Below are positions 1 to 10,082 of a DNA stretch of 39,854 nt, piece by piece. Source of the DNA: Triparma columacea (Eukaryota > Sar > Bolidophyceae > Parmales > Triparmaceae). Every line of letters starts with the position of its first letter. Positions within the stretch are counted from its first letter, which is position 1. The notes under the pieces are model-generated. The model worked only from the letters and a program-made list of their open reading frames with translations. It was not told the DNA's origin and ran no database searches. Where the stretch lies: assembly GCA_030267965.1 (NCBI GenBank), contig BRYA01000460.1:1-39854 (forward strand). Direction: 5' to 3'. Both the position numbers and the translations under genes were made by a program.

Positions 1-70
1 TAACCCTAACCCTAACCCTAACCCTAACCCTAACCCTAACCCTAACCCTAACCCTAACCCTAACCCTAAC
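1..70. repeat. Telomere repeat array (CCCTAA)n
   Basis: About 11.5 uninterrupted copies of CCCTAA start at base 1, with the C-rich strand reading 5' to 3' into the chromosome. This is the expected orientation for a left chromosome end whose G-rich strand is TTAGGG. The array stops sharply at base 70, where unique A/C/T-rich sequence begins. The same TTAGGG-type repeat is widespread in eukaryotes, including stramenopiles, so it does not identify the organism. Confidence 0.97.
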
Positions 71-543
71 ATCATTCCACCTTACACCCTCCTCTCTTCT
101 ACTCTCCTTCCTTTACTCCTCTCACTCCTCTCAATTTCTACACTCACCCTCCTTTACTTTATCCCCATACACATCCACTACACTTTTTATTATGCTCACA
201 AACCACTATAACACTTCCACAATTCTTCAAAACTTCATACCTATTTATAACACTACAACAACACTAACAAACAACTATAACACTTCCAAAAATCTCCAAA
301 ATTTCATACACATTTACTATACTTCCATTATACTCACAAACCACTTTAACACTCCCACAATACATCTACAACTCTTCCTAAATACTCACAAACTACTTTG
401 ACAATCCCTCAATACATCTACTACACTTTCATAATACTCACAAACCACACAAACATCCCCACAATCACCTAAAACACTTCTGCACTAATCAAAACCATAA
501 CAAATGAAATCCATTTCTCTTACAAATGTTGCTACCCTATTCA
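71..543. other. Gene-free subtelomere, almost without G on the + strand
   Basis: No gene was recognised here. In bases 1-480 I find only two G residues (194 and 400); the rest is A, C and T. From about 191 a degenerate repeat begins, with units opening near 191, 262, 329, 381 and 433. Each starts with a version of TACTCACAAACCAC followed by a stretch like ACACTTCCACAA. Unit spacing falls from about 70 to about 52 bp. Short open stretches here are low-complexity Thr/Asn/Leu strings and are not credible genes. The 3' end of the START-domain gene begins at 544. Confidence 0.85.
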
Positions 544-3500
544 TCACTCCCCCTGCTCATCTTCAATCGGCAGTACACTGCTTATTGCACTTCCAATCTC
601 CCACCCCCTGGCTTCCTCCTCACTATTATCTTCTCCTTCATTTGTCGCTCTCCTTTTCAATTTGTTCATAACCACAGCATACAGCATAGTTCTCATGAAA
701 CTGTGCTGCTCCGTAGTCTCTCTCAGTGCCCTGTTGGCGGCAATAAATTGCCTCACAACTTCTACTTTACTGTCCCCAACATTTATTTTCTTCACTCTCT
801 CCATCAGCTGCTCTCCAAACCTCCTCCCATCTTGTTCTCCTGCTTCTGTGCTCTTCAGAAGGTTGTCAAAGTAGTAAGCAGCATCAGTTGCCATGCTAAG
901 GTGCTTAATTACACTTTGTTTGCTCGCAGCTTTTCCTAAACCCTTATGTCTAGTCATCATTTCAAGGTCAGTCTTCATCTGACCAACCTCTGAGAACCTT
1001 ACAGCTGTGAGATGCCCTTCATGTTCAACTGTGATTACAAGTTTCTGGTTGTTGACTCTATGAAGCTTAAGCTGGGATTCAACTCCACTTTTAAGGCCCC
1101 AGAAGAACGCTGCAACTTCCTTGTGGGATGCTCTCACAGTTATTGAAGTCTTCCCCCACCCCATTCCCTTCTCTGCCTTTATCATTATCGTTCCAGATAA
1201 AGCACTACTGATCTCTTGAGCTCCGTCAATCTCGTCAAAGTGACTTTCAATCCCTGGTGCTCTCTCAACTGCAATTTCCTCAAATTTTGCAATGATCTGC
1301 TGCCTCTTGAAGGCACCAATCTCTTTGCTCTTGTCAAACTTCTTCCTCAAGTCTGAGACTTGTGCAAGAAACCTTGGTGCAAGCTTGTTCACAATGGAGG
1401 AGAAGAAAATACCACCAAGGTCTACCTTTGTTGTGAAAGTGACTGCTGTTTGTGGCACACCTCCAATAGGGCCAAGTGGCTCGAATACCCATACTGTATG
1501 GATCTTCACTAAAATATTCCGAGCCTTCACTGGAAAGTCTATCTGAAGTTCATCTGTATCTGAAACATCAATGACAATTTTGCCGTCATCTTGCTTGCAC
1601 CAGGTAATTTTACTCCGACCATCACGTGGAGCAAAACCAGGGAGACCAAGCTCTCTCGTTGTCACGTAGTAGATAGTGTGGGGGTTTACTTTGATGACTT
1701 TCCGGAAGGTTATTCCAATCTCCTTTGCTTTTTTTGGTTTTTTCTTCCACTCAATTTTGTAATTTCGTGTGATACGCATTCCTCTACACTAGCATCAACT
1801 ATAGTAGTGGCAAACCCAGTTCCACTGCTTTCCCCATCAACATGAACTAGCTTCATCTTGACCTTGTCATTGGGACTCTTCAGTTCATCAAAGTTCTCAT
1901 CCTCCTTGGACTTCTCATAGAAGTCCTTTCCCTTCCCAATGGCCTCCTCCTCCTCCTTGGTATAATCTTGAGGCTCATTCTTAATGATATTCGCAAGGTA
2001 TTCCAGCGCAGCCCTATCAATCTTGTCATCACTCTGGTGAAACTTCTTCCGCAATTCAATCATGTTGCTTGCATACCCGGTTGACAAGCGATTCATGACA
2101 AAACTTGGCACAGAGCCCTTGATGTCCACCTTAGAAACAAATGTGACTTTAGTCTGGGGAACACCACCAGTGGTTGTGAGTGCCTCAAACATCCAGGTAG
2201 TTGTTGCCGATGCAAGCACAGTCCCTAGGCTCAATGGGAAGTCTTTGTTTAGCATGTCGGTGTCCTTGTACACTGTCCAGCATTTACTTCCTCCCTCCTC
2301 AAACTTCCACATACCAATGCTCCTCCACTCCCTATCAGATAATCCTCGTACCCCAAGATTTCTCCTCTGTAAGTACAGCTGTGAGTGATCATTCAGTTTC
2401 TTTGTTTCAATCACCTTGTACTTCTTCCCAAGTTTGGCCTGTCTCTGCCTTGAATCCTTAATGAACTCGTATGCAACACATTCTGCAAGTGAAGCATCGA
2501 CAACAGCCTCGCATATCACTATGCCTTGAGATTCTCCCTCAAGATGGACAAACTTCATCTTCACCCTAGGATCTGGACTCTTCACATTCTTAAATTTCTT
2601 ACTTGTCTTGCAATCCATGTAAAACTTCTTGCCGTCGCTAATTAGCGCCTCTTCCGCGTCAGTGTAATCCTGGGGCTCCTTATTGAAGATATTGACTGTC
2701 TGCAGCAGCTTAAAGTTGTCAATCTCTTTGCTCTGGTTGTATCTCTTTCGCAGTGTAGAAATAGCGGCCAAAAACTGCGGGGTAATTGTTTTAGATAGAG
2801 AAGTAGGGATAGCCCCCTTTAAATCCACTTTTGAGATGAATGTCACGGCTGTTTGTTGCACATTGCCTATGGATTGAAGGGACTCAAAATACCAGACTGA
2901 GTGAGCAGACGCCAAGATGCTTCCTGGATCAACAGGAAATTCTTCCTTGAGGTCTTCAGTGTCTGCTACAGAGAGAATAATACTGCCATTACTTTCAACC
3001 TTCCAGATTGCCTTGATTCTAAATTCTCGATAAGAAAACCCAGGAATGCCAAGAGTTCTTATTTGGCGTACAAACATATTGTGTTTGTTTGACGCCTTGA
3101 ACGATGAAGCAAGTATGCCGTTTACTTTTGCTGTAGTTTTGTATTGTCTTGAATCAAAATAAAACTCATAGGCAGCACACTCCTCTACGCTCGCATCAAC
3201 CACAGTAGTGGCAAAACCAGTCCCACTGCTTGCCCCATCAACATGAACTAGCTTCATCTTGACCCTCCCATCAGGACTCTTCAAATCGTCAAACTTCTCT
3301 CCCTCCTTACACTTCTCATAGAACTCCTTCCCCTTCCTGATTGCCTGCTTCTCCTCATCTGCATAATCTTGTGGCGCATTCCTGATAATATTGGCAAGAG
3401 CCTCCAGCGCAGCTTGGTCAATCTCCTCATCAGTCTGATCGGTATCAATGACACTGACTGGGGACAGTTCGCTCTTCTCGGCTATTTTTTCCTCCTGATT

Positions 3501-3722
3501 TTCGGCGTCGTCAAGCTCATCGGGGGGGTCGTAGACGCGAGTAACGCTTCCCTTCTCAATATCATTGTCATTGATCAACTCAATAATACCGTCAGGAGCA
3601 CCAACAATCTCCTCGTTTACTTCGCTCTCTACGTCGACATTATTTTCTTGGTCAGTTGGGGCCCCCTCCTCATCGTTTACGGCGATGACTTGCTCGTCCT
3701 CCTGCTTGGGGCTAACTCTCAT
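544..3722 (-). CDS. Tandem START-domain protein (at least three START repeats), with an apparent frameshift
   Basis: The start chosen is the ATG at 3722, opening MRVSPKQEDEQ; an in-frame extension to 3818 is Pro/Ser-rich and less likely. An acidic N-terminus of about 100 residues is followed by START/Bet v1-like domains with a period near 232 residues: about 102-331, 337-560 and 565 onward. Each carries the shared blocks PQDY, KSPDxRVKMKxVH, VDASxxEC, LGxxGxxxRExR, FExL and QTxVTFxSKVDxKG. A weaker fourth START-like part follows, then a charged C-terminus. START domains bind lipids or other hydrophobic ligands; the ligand here is unknown. Repeat 3 changes reading frame near 1729-1743, inside two T runs (A runs in the mRNA). 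Comparison with repeats 1 and 2 shows both frames are homologous across the break, so a single-base homopolymer indel is the simplest explanation. No intron was needed elsewhere. Confidence 0.8.
1729..1743 (-). other. Probable single-base frameshift in homopolymer
   Basis: On the + strand seven T, two G and six T occur in a row. Upstream in the mRNA the frame encodes KLSGRKNQKK, which matches KDSRQRQ of START repeat 2. Downstream the other frame encodes AKEIGITFRKV and the conserved RELGLPGF. The frame switch therefore falls in or beside these runs. It may be an assembly error or a real disabling mutation. Confidence 0.65.
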
Positions 3723-4433
3723 GCTGAAGAGGGGGGGGAAGGTGGAAGGGTAGTTTGGGGATAAGTGGGGTGATTTTTGAAACGGTATCGGTCGCGGCGA
3801 GATAATGAGGGGCAACAAGAGTTTTCGCTAATTAACATACGGTGATTGACTCCACTGCAGTCAACCAACCCAAACAGTCCTGGTCGAGGCACCAAGGTGG
3901 ATTTGAGCTCAGCTTGTATTTTTACGTTGCGGTCGTTTCTTCCTCAATTTACGTCTCGTATCCCCCGAGCTTGGGTCTCCATGCACATTCTTACCTTCAA
4001 CGAAGCTTTTACAGGGGCTTATTCTTGGGGTTTACTTTGGCTGAGGACGGGAGGGGGAAAGGGGGGGAGGTGGTGAGGGATAAAGGGTGGTATATTCGTC
4101 AAAAGACGTCAATAAGTCTGAACGTAGGACAATGTAAGCCCGGAGTGTAGCTAAAATCCCGTCGGGGTTCTCATGAAGATGAATAATCCGTGGATTCGAA
4201 ATTTACTGGTTTCGGGGGAGCCCTTGTGATTGTCTATTCACTGACGAATTTGTGTTTCTTATGCATTAAACGCGCCAACTAATAAACAGCGGTCACTCTT
4301 CGTACGTCCTCACCTCTAGTTTCGCTTTTCTTGGTTCTTTTCAAAAATTCCAAGTATGCAAAAATCCCATCTAAAAAAAGAAACCTTGGCTGAGCCCTTT
4401 GCAAAATAAACCAGGTCTTATTCAAAGGCTGGC
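3723..4433. other. Intergenic region upstream of the START gene
   Basis: This is 711 bp between two minus-strand genes, holding the promoter of the START gene and the 3' region of the LRR gene. Its open stretches have no recognisable domain and look like chance. I see no RNA gene, repeat or mobile element in it. Confidence 0.6.
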
Positions 4434-6016
4434 TTAGTCATCGTCTTCTAGGCAATCGAAAAAAGCACCCTTGAAAACTCCCTCTTCGAAGACGTCCTCC
4501 TTTAGCGTCTGAATGACAAGATTGGGAATTGCTCGGCACAGCCTGCAAACTTCTTCAGGGTTGTCGAAATTTGTGCAATCTGCCACCCCCAGATCTTGCA
4601 TACGCGGGAGACAGTTGGCGACAGAACCTGGAGTCACGTCGAGACCCATCACGTTGAGCTCCACCAACTTTGATTGCTCCACGTCGAAACAGGAGAGGAG
4701 GTTTGTGTCGTTGATTCCTTTTCTAAGGGTTTCGTCGTCATCTTGCTTCTTTTCTTCCTCCTCTTCTTTGCTACCCCCGAGACGTTCCCAGGCCCCATTC
4801 AAGATTGACAAGCTCACCAGCTTATCCAATAAGCCGGCTGACTTAAGAAACCGGACGCCACCCCGGTTACCTCGAGACACTCATCTCCAACAGCCAACCT
4901 CGTAAGGTTTGGAAAGTACGACGCAAGCGCCTTCATGTCAACATCACCCACGCCTGCGTTTATAAGGCTCAGGTTTTTCAGATTCCCGCACCGTTCCCCG
5001 ACGATGGAAATAACGTCAGAAACTCCCCTTCCTCCGTCGCCTCCTCCTTCGATGGGTTCCGCCCTGCTCTTGAAGGTATATTCCATCCCCTCGAAATTCT
5101 TGTCCGCACCGTTAATGATGTCGAGGTAAATGAGACTCCTGGAGGCAGTTATTATGTGAAGCAAGGAGTCTCCAAAAATGCAGTCACCCAGAGCAAGCCC
5201 CTTCAGACTGCTCTCAGACCCATCAGCCATAAGCCCCTCCTTTGCTTCGAGGGAGTCATCGAACCTTATGTGGTTTAGGCTCATGATTCGCAAGCTCTTG
5301 AGCTTCGAAAGGAGCAACGCGACTTCCTTCACCTCAGTCCGCCACCTTTGCTCCTCCCCCTCCTCCTCCTCCTCCTCCTCCCTCTCCTCCTTTTCCTCGT
5401 CAACCTCGAAGTCCCTAAACAATTGGAACTCTTCCAGTGAAGGGCAGCACGCGGCCACTGTCGACATCAATCCGTCGATGCTCCTAGCTCCCATTGTCAG
5501 TCTTAACGTCTTCAAGGTCTGGCTCCCCAGTGGAGATATCAGCAGAGGGCTTAGCTCGCCCACCTTCAACCCAGCCACCAAAAATAATTCCTGAATGCGA
5601 GTTGCTTGGGATGGGGAGAGGAGGTTAATGCGCTTAGGAGTAGTGTCAAAGTGTCTCAAACGATCGGATCATAATACTAAGATGATTAGCGTTAAACGCT
5701 TAGGAGTAGGAACGAAACCCCTCCCTCTTCCATCTTCCATCCCCTCACCTATGCCCGCCAACCCCAACACAACGGCGCTTGTGATGTATTTCGCCTCGCA
5801 GTGTCCCAAGTCGATGCCGTCCATCGTCCCATTCGTTTGCGCGAATTCGTGTGCATCCAAAAGTAAAGCCCTCCCAACCGCTTCAATGTCCTCAGCCCCA
5901 TCCTCCTCCATTCTTGACATGTCTGGTTTCCAAATTCGCAGGGGCTTCGCAGCAAGGTCGATAGTGCTCGGTGAGAGCACCATTTTGTGGACATCTTCGC
6001 TATCTTTTGACTCCAT
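4434..6016 (-). CDS. Leucine-rich repeat protein with two frame junctions
   Basis: The start is the ATG at 6016 (MESKDSEDVHKM). Irregular LRR units recur, such as LGSQTLKTLRLT, CCPSLEEFQLF, LKSLRIMSLNHI, GNLKNLSLINAG, FPNLTRLAVG and KLVSLSILN, so an RNI/F-box-type LRR solenoid is likely. Acidic low-complexity inserts interrupt it. Exon 1 (6016-5749) ends at a GTGAG donor; a phase-compatible AAG acceptor at 5605 starts exon 2, whereas the nearby CAG at 5591 would break the frame. A second frame change lies near 4840-4870: a 29-nt GT...AAG segment would restore the frame, but so would a one-base indel. It shares a 290-bp divergent upstream region with the kinesin gene. The function is unknown; LRR proteins generally bind other proteins. 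Confidence 0.65.
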
Positions 6017-6306
6017 GAACTTGCTTGTTCTAAGGCGGAGGGGGTGGAGGTGGTTTGGGCCTTGTGGCGTTCGTTCGAATGAATGTGGAGAAGAAACGCT
6101 GCGAATACAAAGGTTCGAAGGATCGGAGTGGCGCAGTGGAACGCAAAACCTATCAGTTCAACAAATCTTAAATTTCTATCCGCTTTCGATTCATCCGAAA
6201 TTCAAGCAGGAGAGAACACAATATTATACTGTTTTGCCCAATTTGATTTCCCCAACAGCGGTTGCCCTCTGTTGGAACCTATTCTTCCCTGTTTCCGGTC
6301 CATACC
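6017..6306. promoter_or_regulatory. Divergent promoter region, LRR protein / kinesin
   Basis: This 290-bp gap lies between the start codons of two divergent genes and must hold both promoters. I see no TATA box or other motif that I can name with confidence. Confidence 0.5.
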
Positions 6307-8893
6307 ATGTCTCAGTTGTCCTCCGCGCCTTCGACGAATATCAAGGTGTGTGTGAGGGTTCGGCCCCTCAATGTCGAGCAACCCTCACAGCCAGATCCTG
6401 ATCTAAGAACGAATGTTACGTCGATAGAATGTTGGAACCTGAAGAATAACGTGATAGCTCCGAACCCGGACTACGATAGTTACGACTATCAGAATAGCAC
6501 AAGTGAAAAGTCAAAGAAAACTGCCTATGGATTCGACCACCTCTTCTTTCCTGTTAGCAAAACGGTCGAAATTTACAATATGGCCGTGAAATCAATAGTC
6601 GCTGCGGCGCTCGAGGGCTACCACGGTTCCGTGTTTGCCTACGGCCAGACGGCTACTGGGAAAACTTTTACAATGCAGGGAACTGCTGACGAGCCTGGGA
6701 TCGTTCCTCTCGCGGTTCACGACTGCTTCTCGTACATCAGGCAGCGAAACGGGATGAGCAAAGACAGGGAGTTCCTTCTTAGGATGAGCTACATGGAGAT
6801 TTACAACGAACAGATTAACGATTTGCTGTCCCCCAGCTCTCTCCAGACCATCAGGATTTACGAGTCAAGGGGCAAGGGGGTGGTCGTCAAGGGGATGAAA
6901 GAGGAGGTTGTCATCTCTGCGGAGCAGGTCTTTGCGCTCGTGGCAGCTGGAGAGGCCCATCGGCACATTGGAAGCACGGAAATGAACGCGAACTCGTCGC
7001 GGTCGCACACAATCTTCCGGCTCGTCATTGAGAGCAAGGCGATGAACACCAACTCAAAGTCCAAGGTTAGGGTGTCTACGCTGTCACTTGTTGACCTCGC
7101 GGGCAGTGAGAGCGTCAAGTCGACACATACGAGCGGAGAAAGGTGAGAATAGACAAAGCAGTGTGGCGAGGCGAGACACCGTACCTGACCTTAGCTCTCC
7201 CCCTCCCCCCCCCCGCACACTCACACTGTTTCGCTCCCTGCAGGCAGAAGGAGGGTAAATTTATCAACAAGTCTCTCCTTACTCTAGGAAAGGTGATATG
7301 GAAGCTGAGCGAGGGGTCTCGTAAGAACCTATCAATTGCGGACCTGGCGGCCCATATTCCTTACAGGGACAGCAAGCTCACGCGGCTCCTCCAACCCTCC
7401 CTCGGGGGGAATGCCCAGATCAGCATGATCTGCAACGTTTCCCCCGAGGCTGTCCACGTCGAGGAGACCCACAACACCCTCAAGTTCGCCTCCAGGGCCA
7501 AGAGGATAAAACAGAGGGCTTCCGTCACGGAGGTAATGGACGACGCTACATTGCTACAGCAGTATAGGGAGGAAATCAACGCATTGAGGAGTCAGCTCAC
7601 TGTCTTGGTGGAGGAGAATCAGAGCATCCAGACTCAGCTGATGAGTCCGGGAGGGGGACGTGGAATGGGAGGGGGGGAAGATGAGGAGGAGGTGAGTAGG
7701 GTTGATCGAGCTTTTATAATTGTGTTATCGTTGTTGTTGTCGTTCGCATTTCTTTGGATTGAAATTAACCCACCCCTCACCCCTCCCCTCCTTAGACGCA
7801 GGCAATAGTGGCCGCGATTCACAACCTGGAGAGGCTAATTTTAAGGAACGCTGATGAGAAGAGGACGGGACGGTCGGGGGGGGTGGGGGGTTCCGGGAGG
7901 AAAGTTAGGGTCACGTCGGGTGGATTTTTTGGGAGCAATAGAATGTCCAGCGGGGGCGGGGGGAAGCACCCCTTCTTTGAGAGAGTTTCCTCCGGAGGAA
8001 GCGAGGGGGGAGGCGGCAGCTTCGGTTTGGTTAAATCCGATGGAGGGAAAGGTGACAAAGCCGCGGTAAACGGAGCGTCGTCGTCGCCGCCGTTTCTTGT
8101 CCCCCCCACCCAGCCCCTTGGTGGCACTCCTAATGACGGTCCAAGCGAGGCAATGAACGACATGTCGGTCTTGTCGACGAGGTTGAGCGGCGTGTCCGTT
8201 AGATCAGGCACGCCAGAGTCCTTCTCCTCGTCCTACCTGGACAGCCACTCCCTCGTGAACGAGCTTCAGAGGGTACAAGGCTTACTGGGAGCGGTTCTGG
8301 AGAAGAAGAACAACAAGAGGTTGAGCATGGGGGGGGATGGGGGGACTATAGGAACGCCGAGTAAATTCTCGGGCGCCCCACCTCCTCCCCCAACCCCCAC
8401 ATTGTTGAAACCGAGTCTCCATTTTTCAAGCAAGGTGGGCTCAGCTCGAGGAGAGAATTGCGTTGCTTCCTACATTCTTTCAACTCCTAGTTCTCACCAT
8501 CTTCCCCCCTTCCCCTTCACCCTCCCCCCTCCCTTTTGCTATTCGTAAATTTGTCAGGAAGAGGAGATAAAGCACCTCCGTACCTCCGTCTCCCAGTTGG
8601 AGTTGAATCGCAAGCTCGCCAAGGCTGACGCCACCTTCCTCTCCCAGCAGCTTTCAGACAAGGACGACATGCTGAACGAGGTCGCCATGCTGTTGGAGGC
8701 CGTGGAGAGACACCAGGAGGCGCTGGAGAGGGAGAACGCGGAACTGGCGGAGGCGCTGAGCAGGACACAGGGGAGGCTAGGGCAGGTGGAGGTTGAGCTA
8801 ATGCAAGTGAGGGGGGGGGGAGGAGGCGAGGAGATGGGGACGGAGGAGGGGGGAGGGGGGGGGGGAGGGGGGGAGGAGTTCGAAATGTACTGA
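6307..8893 (+). CDS. Kinesin-7 (CENP-E-like) motor protein, four exons
   Basis: Exons are 6307-7142, 7244-7691, 7796-8434 and 8558-8893, giving 752 residues. The N-terminal motor starts at once ([12 protein letters not shown]). It has the P-loop GQTATGKT at about 113-120, switch I NANSSRSH near 227-234 and switch [10 protein letters not shown] near 261-268. It also has the block [17 protein letters not shown] and the neck-proximal [12 protein letters not shown]. The variant P-loop and the [14 protein letters not shown] stretch are typical of kinesin-7, which moves toward microtubule plus ends and acts at kinetochores or during cytokinesis. A coiled coil lies in exon 4 (about 640-720). The tail is short for CENP-E and ends in Gly/Glu repeats from G runs. 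Three stop codons in a row, TGA TGA TAA, close the gene. The convergent methyltransferase ends 71 bp away. Confidence 0.9.
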
Positions 8894-8954
8894 TGATAAA
8901 ACGAAAACCTTTGCATACAAATATCAACTGATGATAAAACAACATACAAATATC
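8889..8954. repeat. Imperfect direct repeat at the kinesin 3' end
   Basis: The pair ACTGATGATAAAAC ... CATACAAATATC occurs at 8889-8925 and again at 8927-8954, the second copy lacking about nine bases between the two halves. It begins inside the last kinesin codons and fills the gap to the convergent gene, so it lies in the 3' UTR of both. Confidence 0.8.
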
Positions 8955-8964
8955 TCAAATATCT

Positions 8965-9852
8965 CTACACCTTGCGCGCAACGACCTTTTTCTTGAAGCC
9001 GTTGAATGGCGCGCACCAGTACCCCGAGCACGTTCCCTGCGTTACGTCCGGCTGGAACTGTACGCTCCACGCCCCCACGTCCGCCGCGCTCCACGTGACA
9101 GAGCCGGAACGGTCGAGGAGGAGGTAGGACTGCTTTTGCCAGTAGTCGGGCTGGGTGTTTACGGGGGCCAGGAGACGGGAGGAGGGGTTGGAGGCGCGGA
9201 GGTACTTTAGCATGCTCCTTGCCTTCCTTTCGTTCACTGCGAAGTTGTAAACTATCACATCGTAGCCGACTGAGGACAAACCAGACTCCTCAAGGGCCTC
9301 GACGAAGGACTCGTCGTCAGTCTCAGTGAACCTAACACACTCGCTCTCCCTACCACCTTCAACGACGAACCTCCTCCAAGCCTCACCAGACCAGTCGATA
9401 GCGTCAATGTCCCTGAAGCCCATATTCCAAAGGAACTCTGTGCTAACCCCAGCCCCACAGCCGACGTCTAAGGCGCGGGGAGGTAGGGTGGAGGAAGGGG
9501 GTGGGGAGGCGGCGGCGCGGATCTGGGGGTGGTTTATCACATCGTATGCCTCTCCGGGGGAAATGTTGGTATCCCTTGATGCTGTGAAGCTATTTGTGTT
9601 CTCTCTTAGGGTGTAACCGGATGAGTGGAAGGATGAGTGGGAGGTTTTAGGTTGCGTGTTAGGTTGGGCGGTGTCTTCTGCGAGTGCGTTATCTGGAATA
9701 GGGAGAATGTGTGTTGGGAGAATTTGGGCGACTAAGGATGCTTTTTTAATCCACAATCTACGATTAATTGTCACATCTGTATTCAATTGTTCTGTTTCTA
9801 TGGTATTTATAAGGATGTTGAATATAAAAATAGCGCGCGCGCTGCCTTTCAT
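8965..9852 (-). CDS. SAM-dependent methyltransferase, class I
   Basis: One exon encodes 295 residues from the ATG at 9852. The SAM-binding motif I is ALDVGCGAGVSTEFL (127-141), followed by the acidic loop DIDAIDWSGEAW (153-164). The N-terminal 80 residues have a short hydrophobic stretch (6-18) and a Ser/Thr/Asn-rich part (YTLRENTNSFTASRD), which could be an organelle-targeting extension; this is inference. The C-terminus is Trp/Gly-rich (SVTWSAADVGAWS, GYWCAPFNGFKKK), and I recognise no named family for it. The substrate cannot be told from sequence. The gene is convergent with kinesin and divergent from the Stealth gene, sharing 230 bp with it. Confidence 0.75.
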   Translation of the reverse strand: MKGSARAIFIFNILINTIETEQLNTDVTINRRLWIKKASLVAQILPTHILPIPDNALAEDTAQPNTQPKTSHSSFHSSGYTLRENTNSFTASRDTNISPGEAYDVINHPQIRAAASPPPSSTLPPRALDVGCGAGVSTEFLWNMGFRDIDAIDWSGEAWRRFVVEGGRESECVRFTETDDESFVEALEESGLSSVGYDVIVYNFAVNERKARSMLKYLRASNPSSRLLAPVNTQPDYWQKQSYLLLDRSGSVTWSAADVGAWSVQFQPDVTQGTCSGYWCAPFNGFKKKVVARKV

Positions 9853-10082
9853 TGTCTTTTAAGTGCTCTTTCTTTGCCCTTTCTTTGCCCTCAAAGTGGG
9901 TTGCTGCTGCTATACCACTTTATACGAATACATCACACACCAAACGAAGCTCACTCACCCAATTGCCTCAATACACATACATTTATGACCATTTAAGCGT
10001 CAGATCCAGGATAAACAAGGTGCCCGACGACCCGCTAACCTCTTCCACTGCCCTCCCCATCCTCCTTTAACCATCCCTCACA

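Noticed and set aside
192..401. Open frame of 69 codons in the subtelomere
   Set aside because: It is a Thr/Asn/Leu low-complexity string caused by the G-free repeat sequence, with no domain and no splice signals.
3369..3764. Open frame on the + strand opposite the START gene
   Set aside because: It lies antisense to well-supported START repeats; its hydrophobic stretches come from the reverse complement of acidic codons.
8806..8880. Long G runs as a regulatory G-quadruplex
   Set aside because: They encode Gly/Glu at the kinesin C-terminus, and similar G runs occur throughout the window; nothing marks this one as regulatory, although it could fold.
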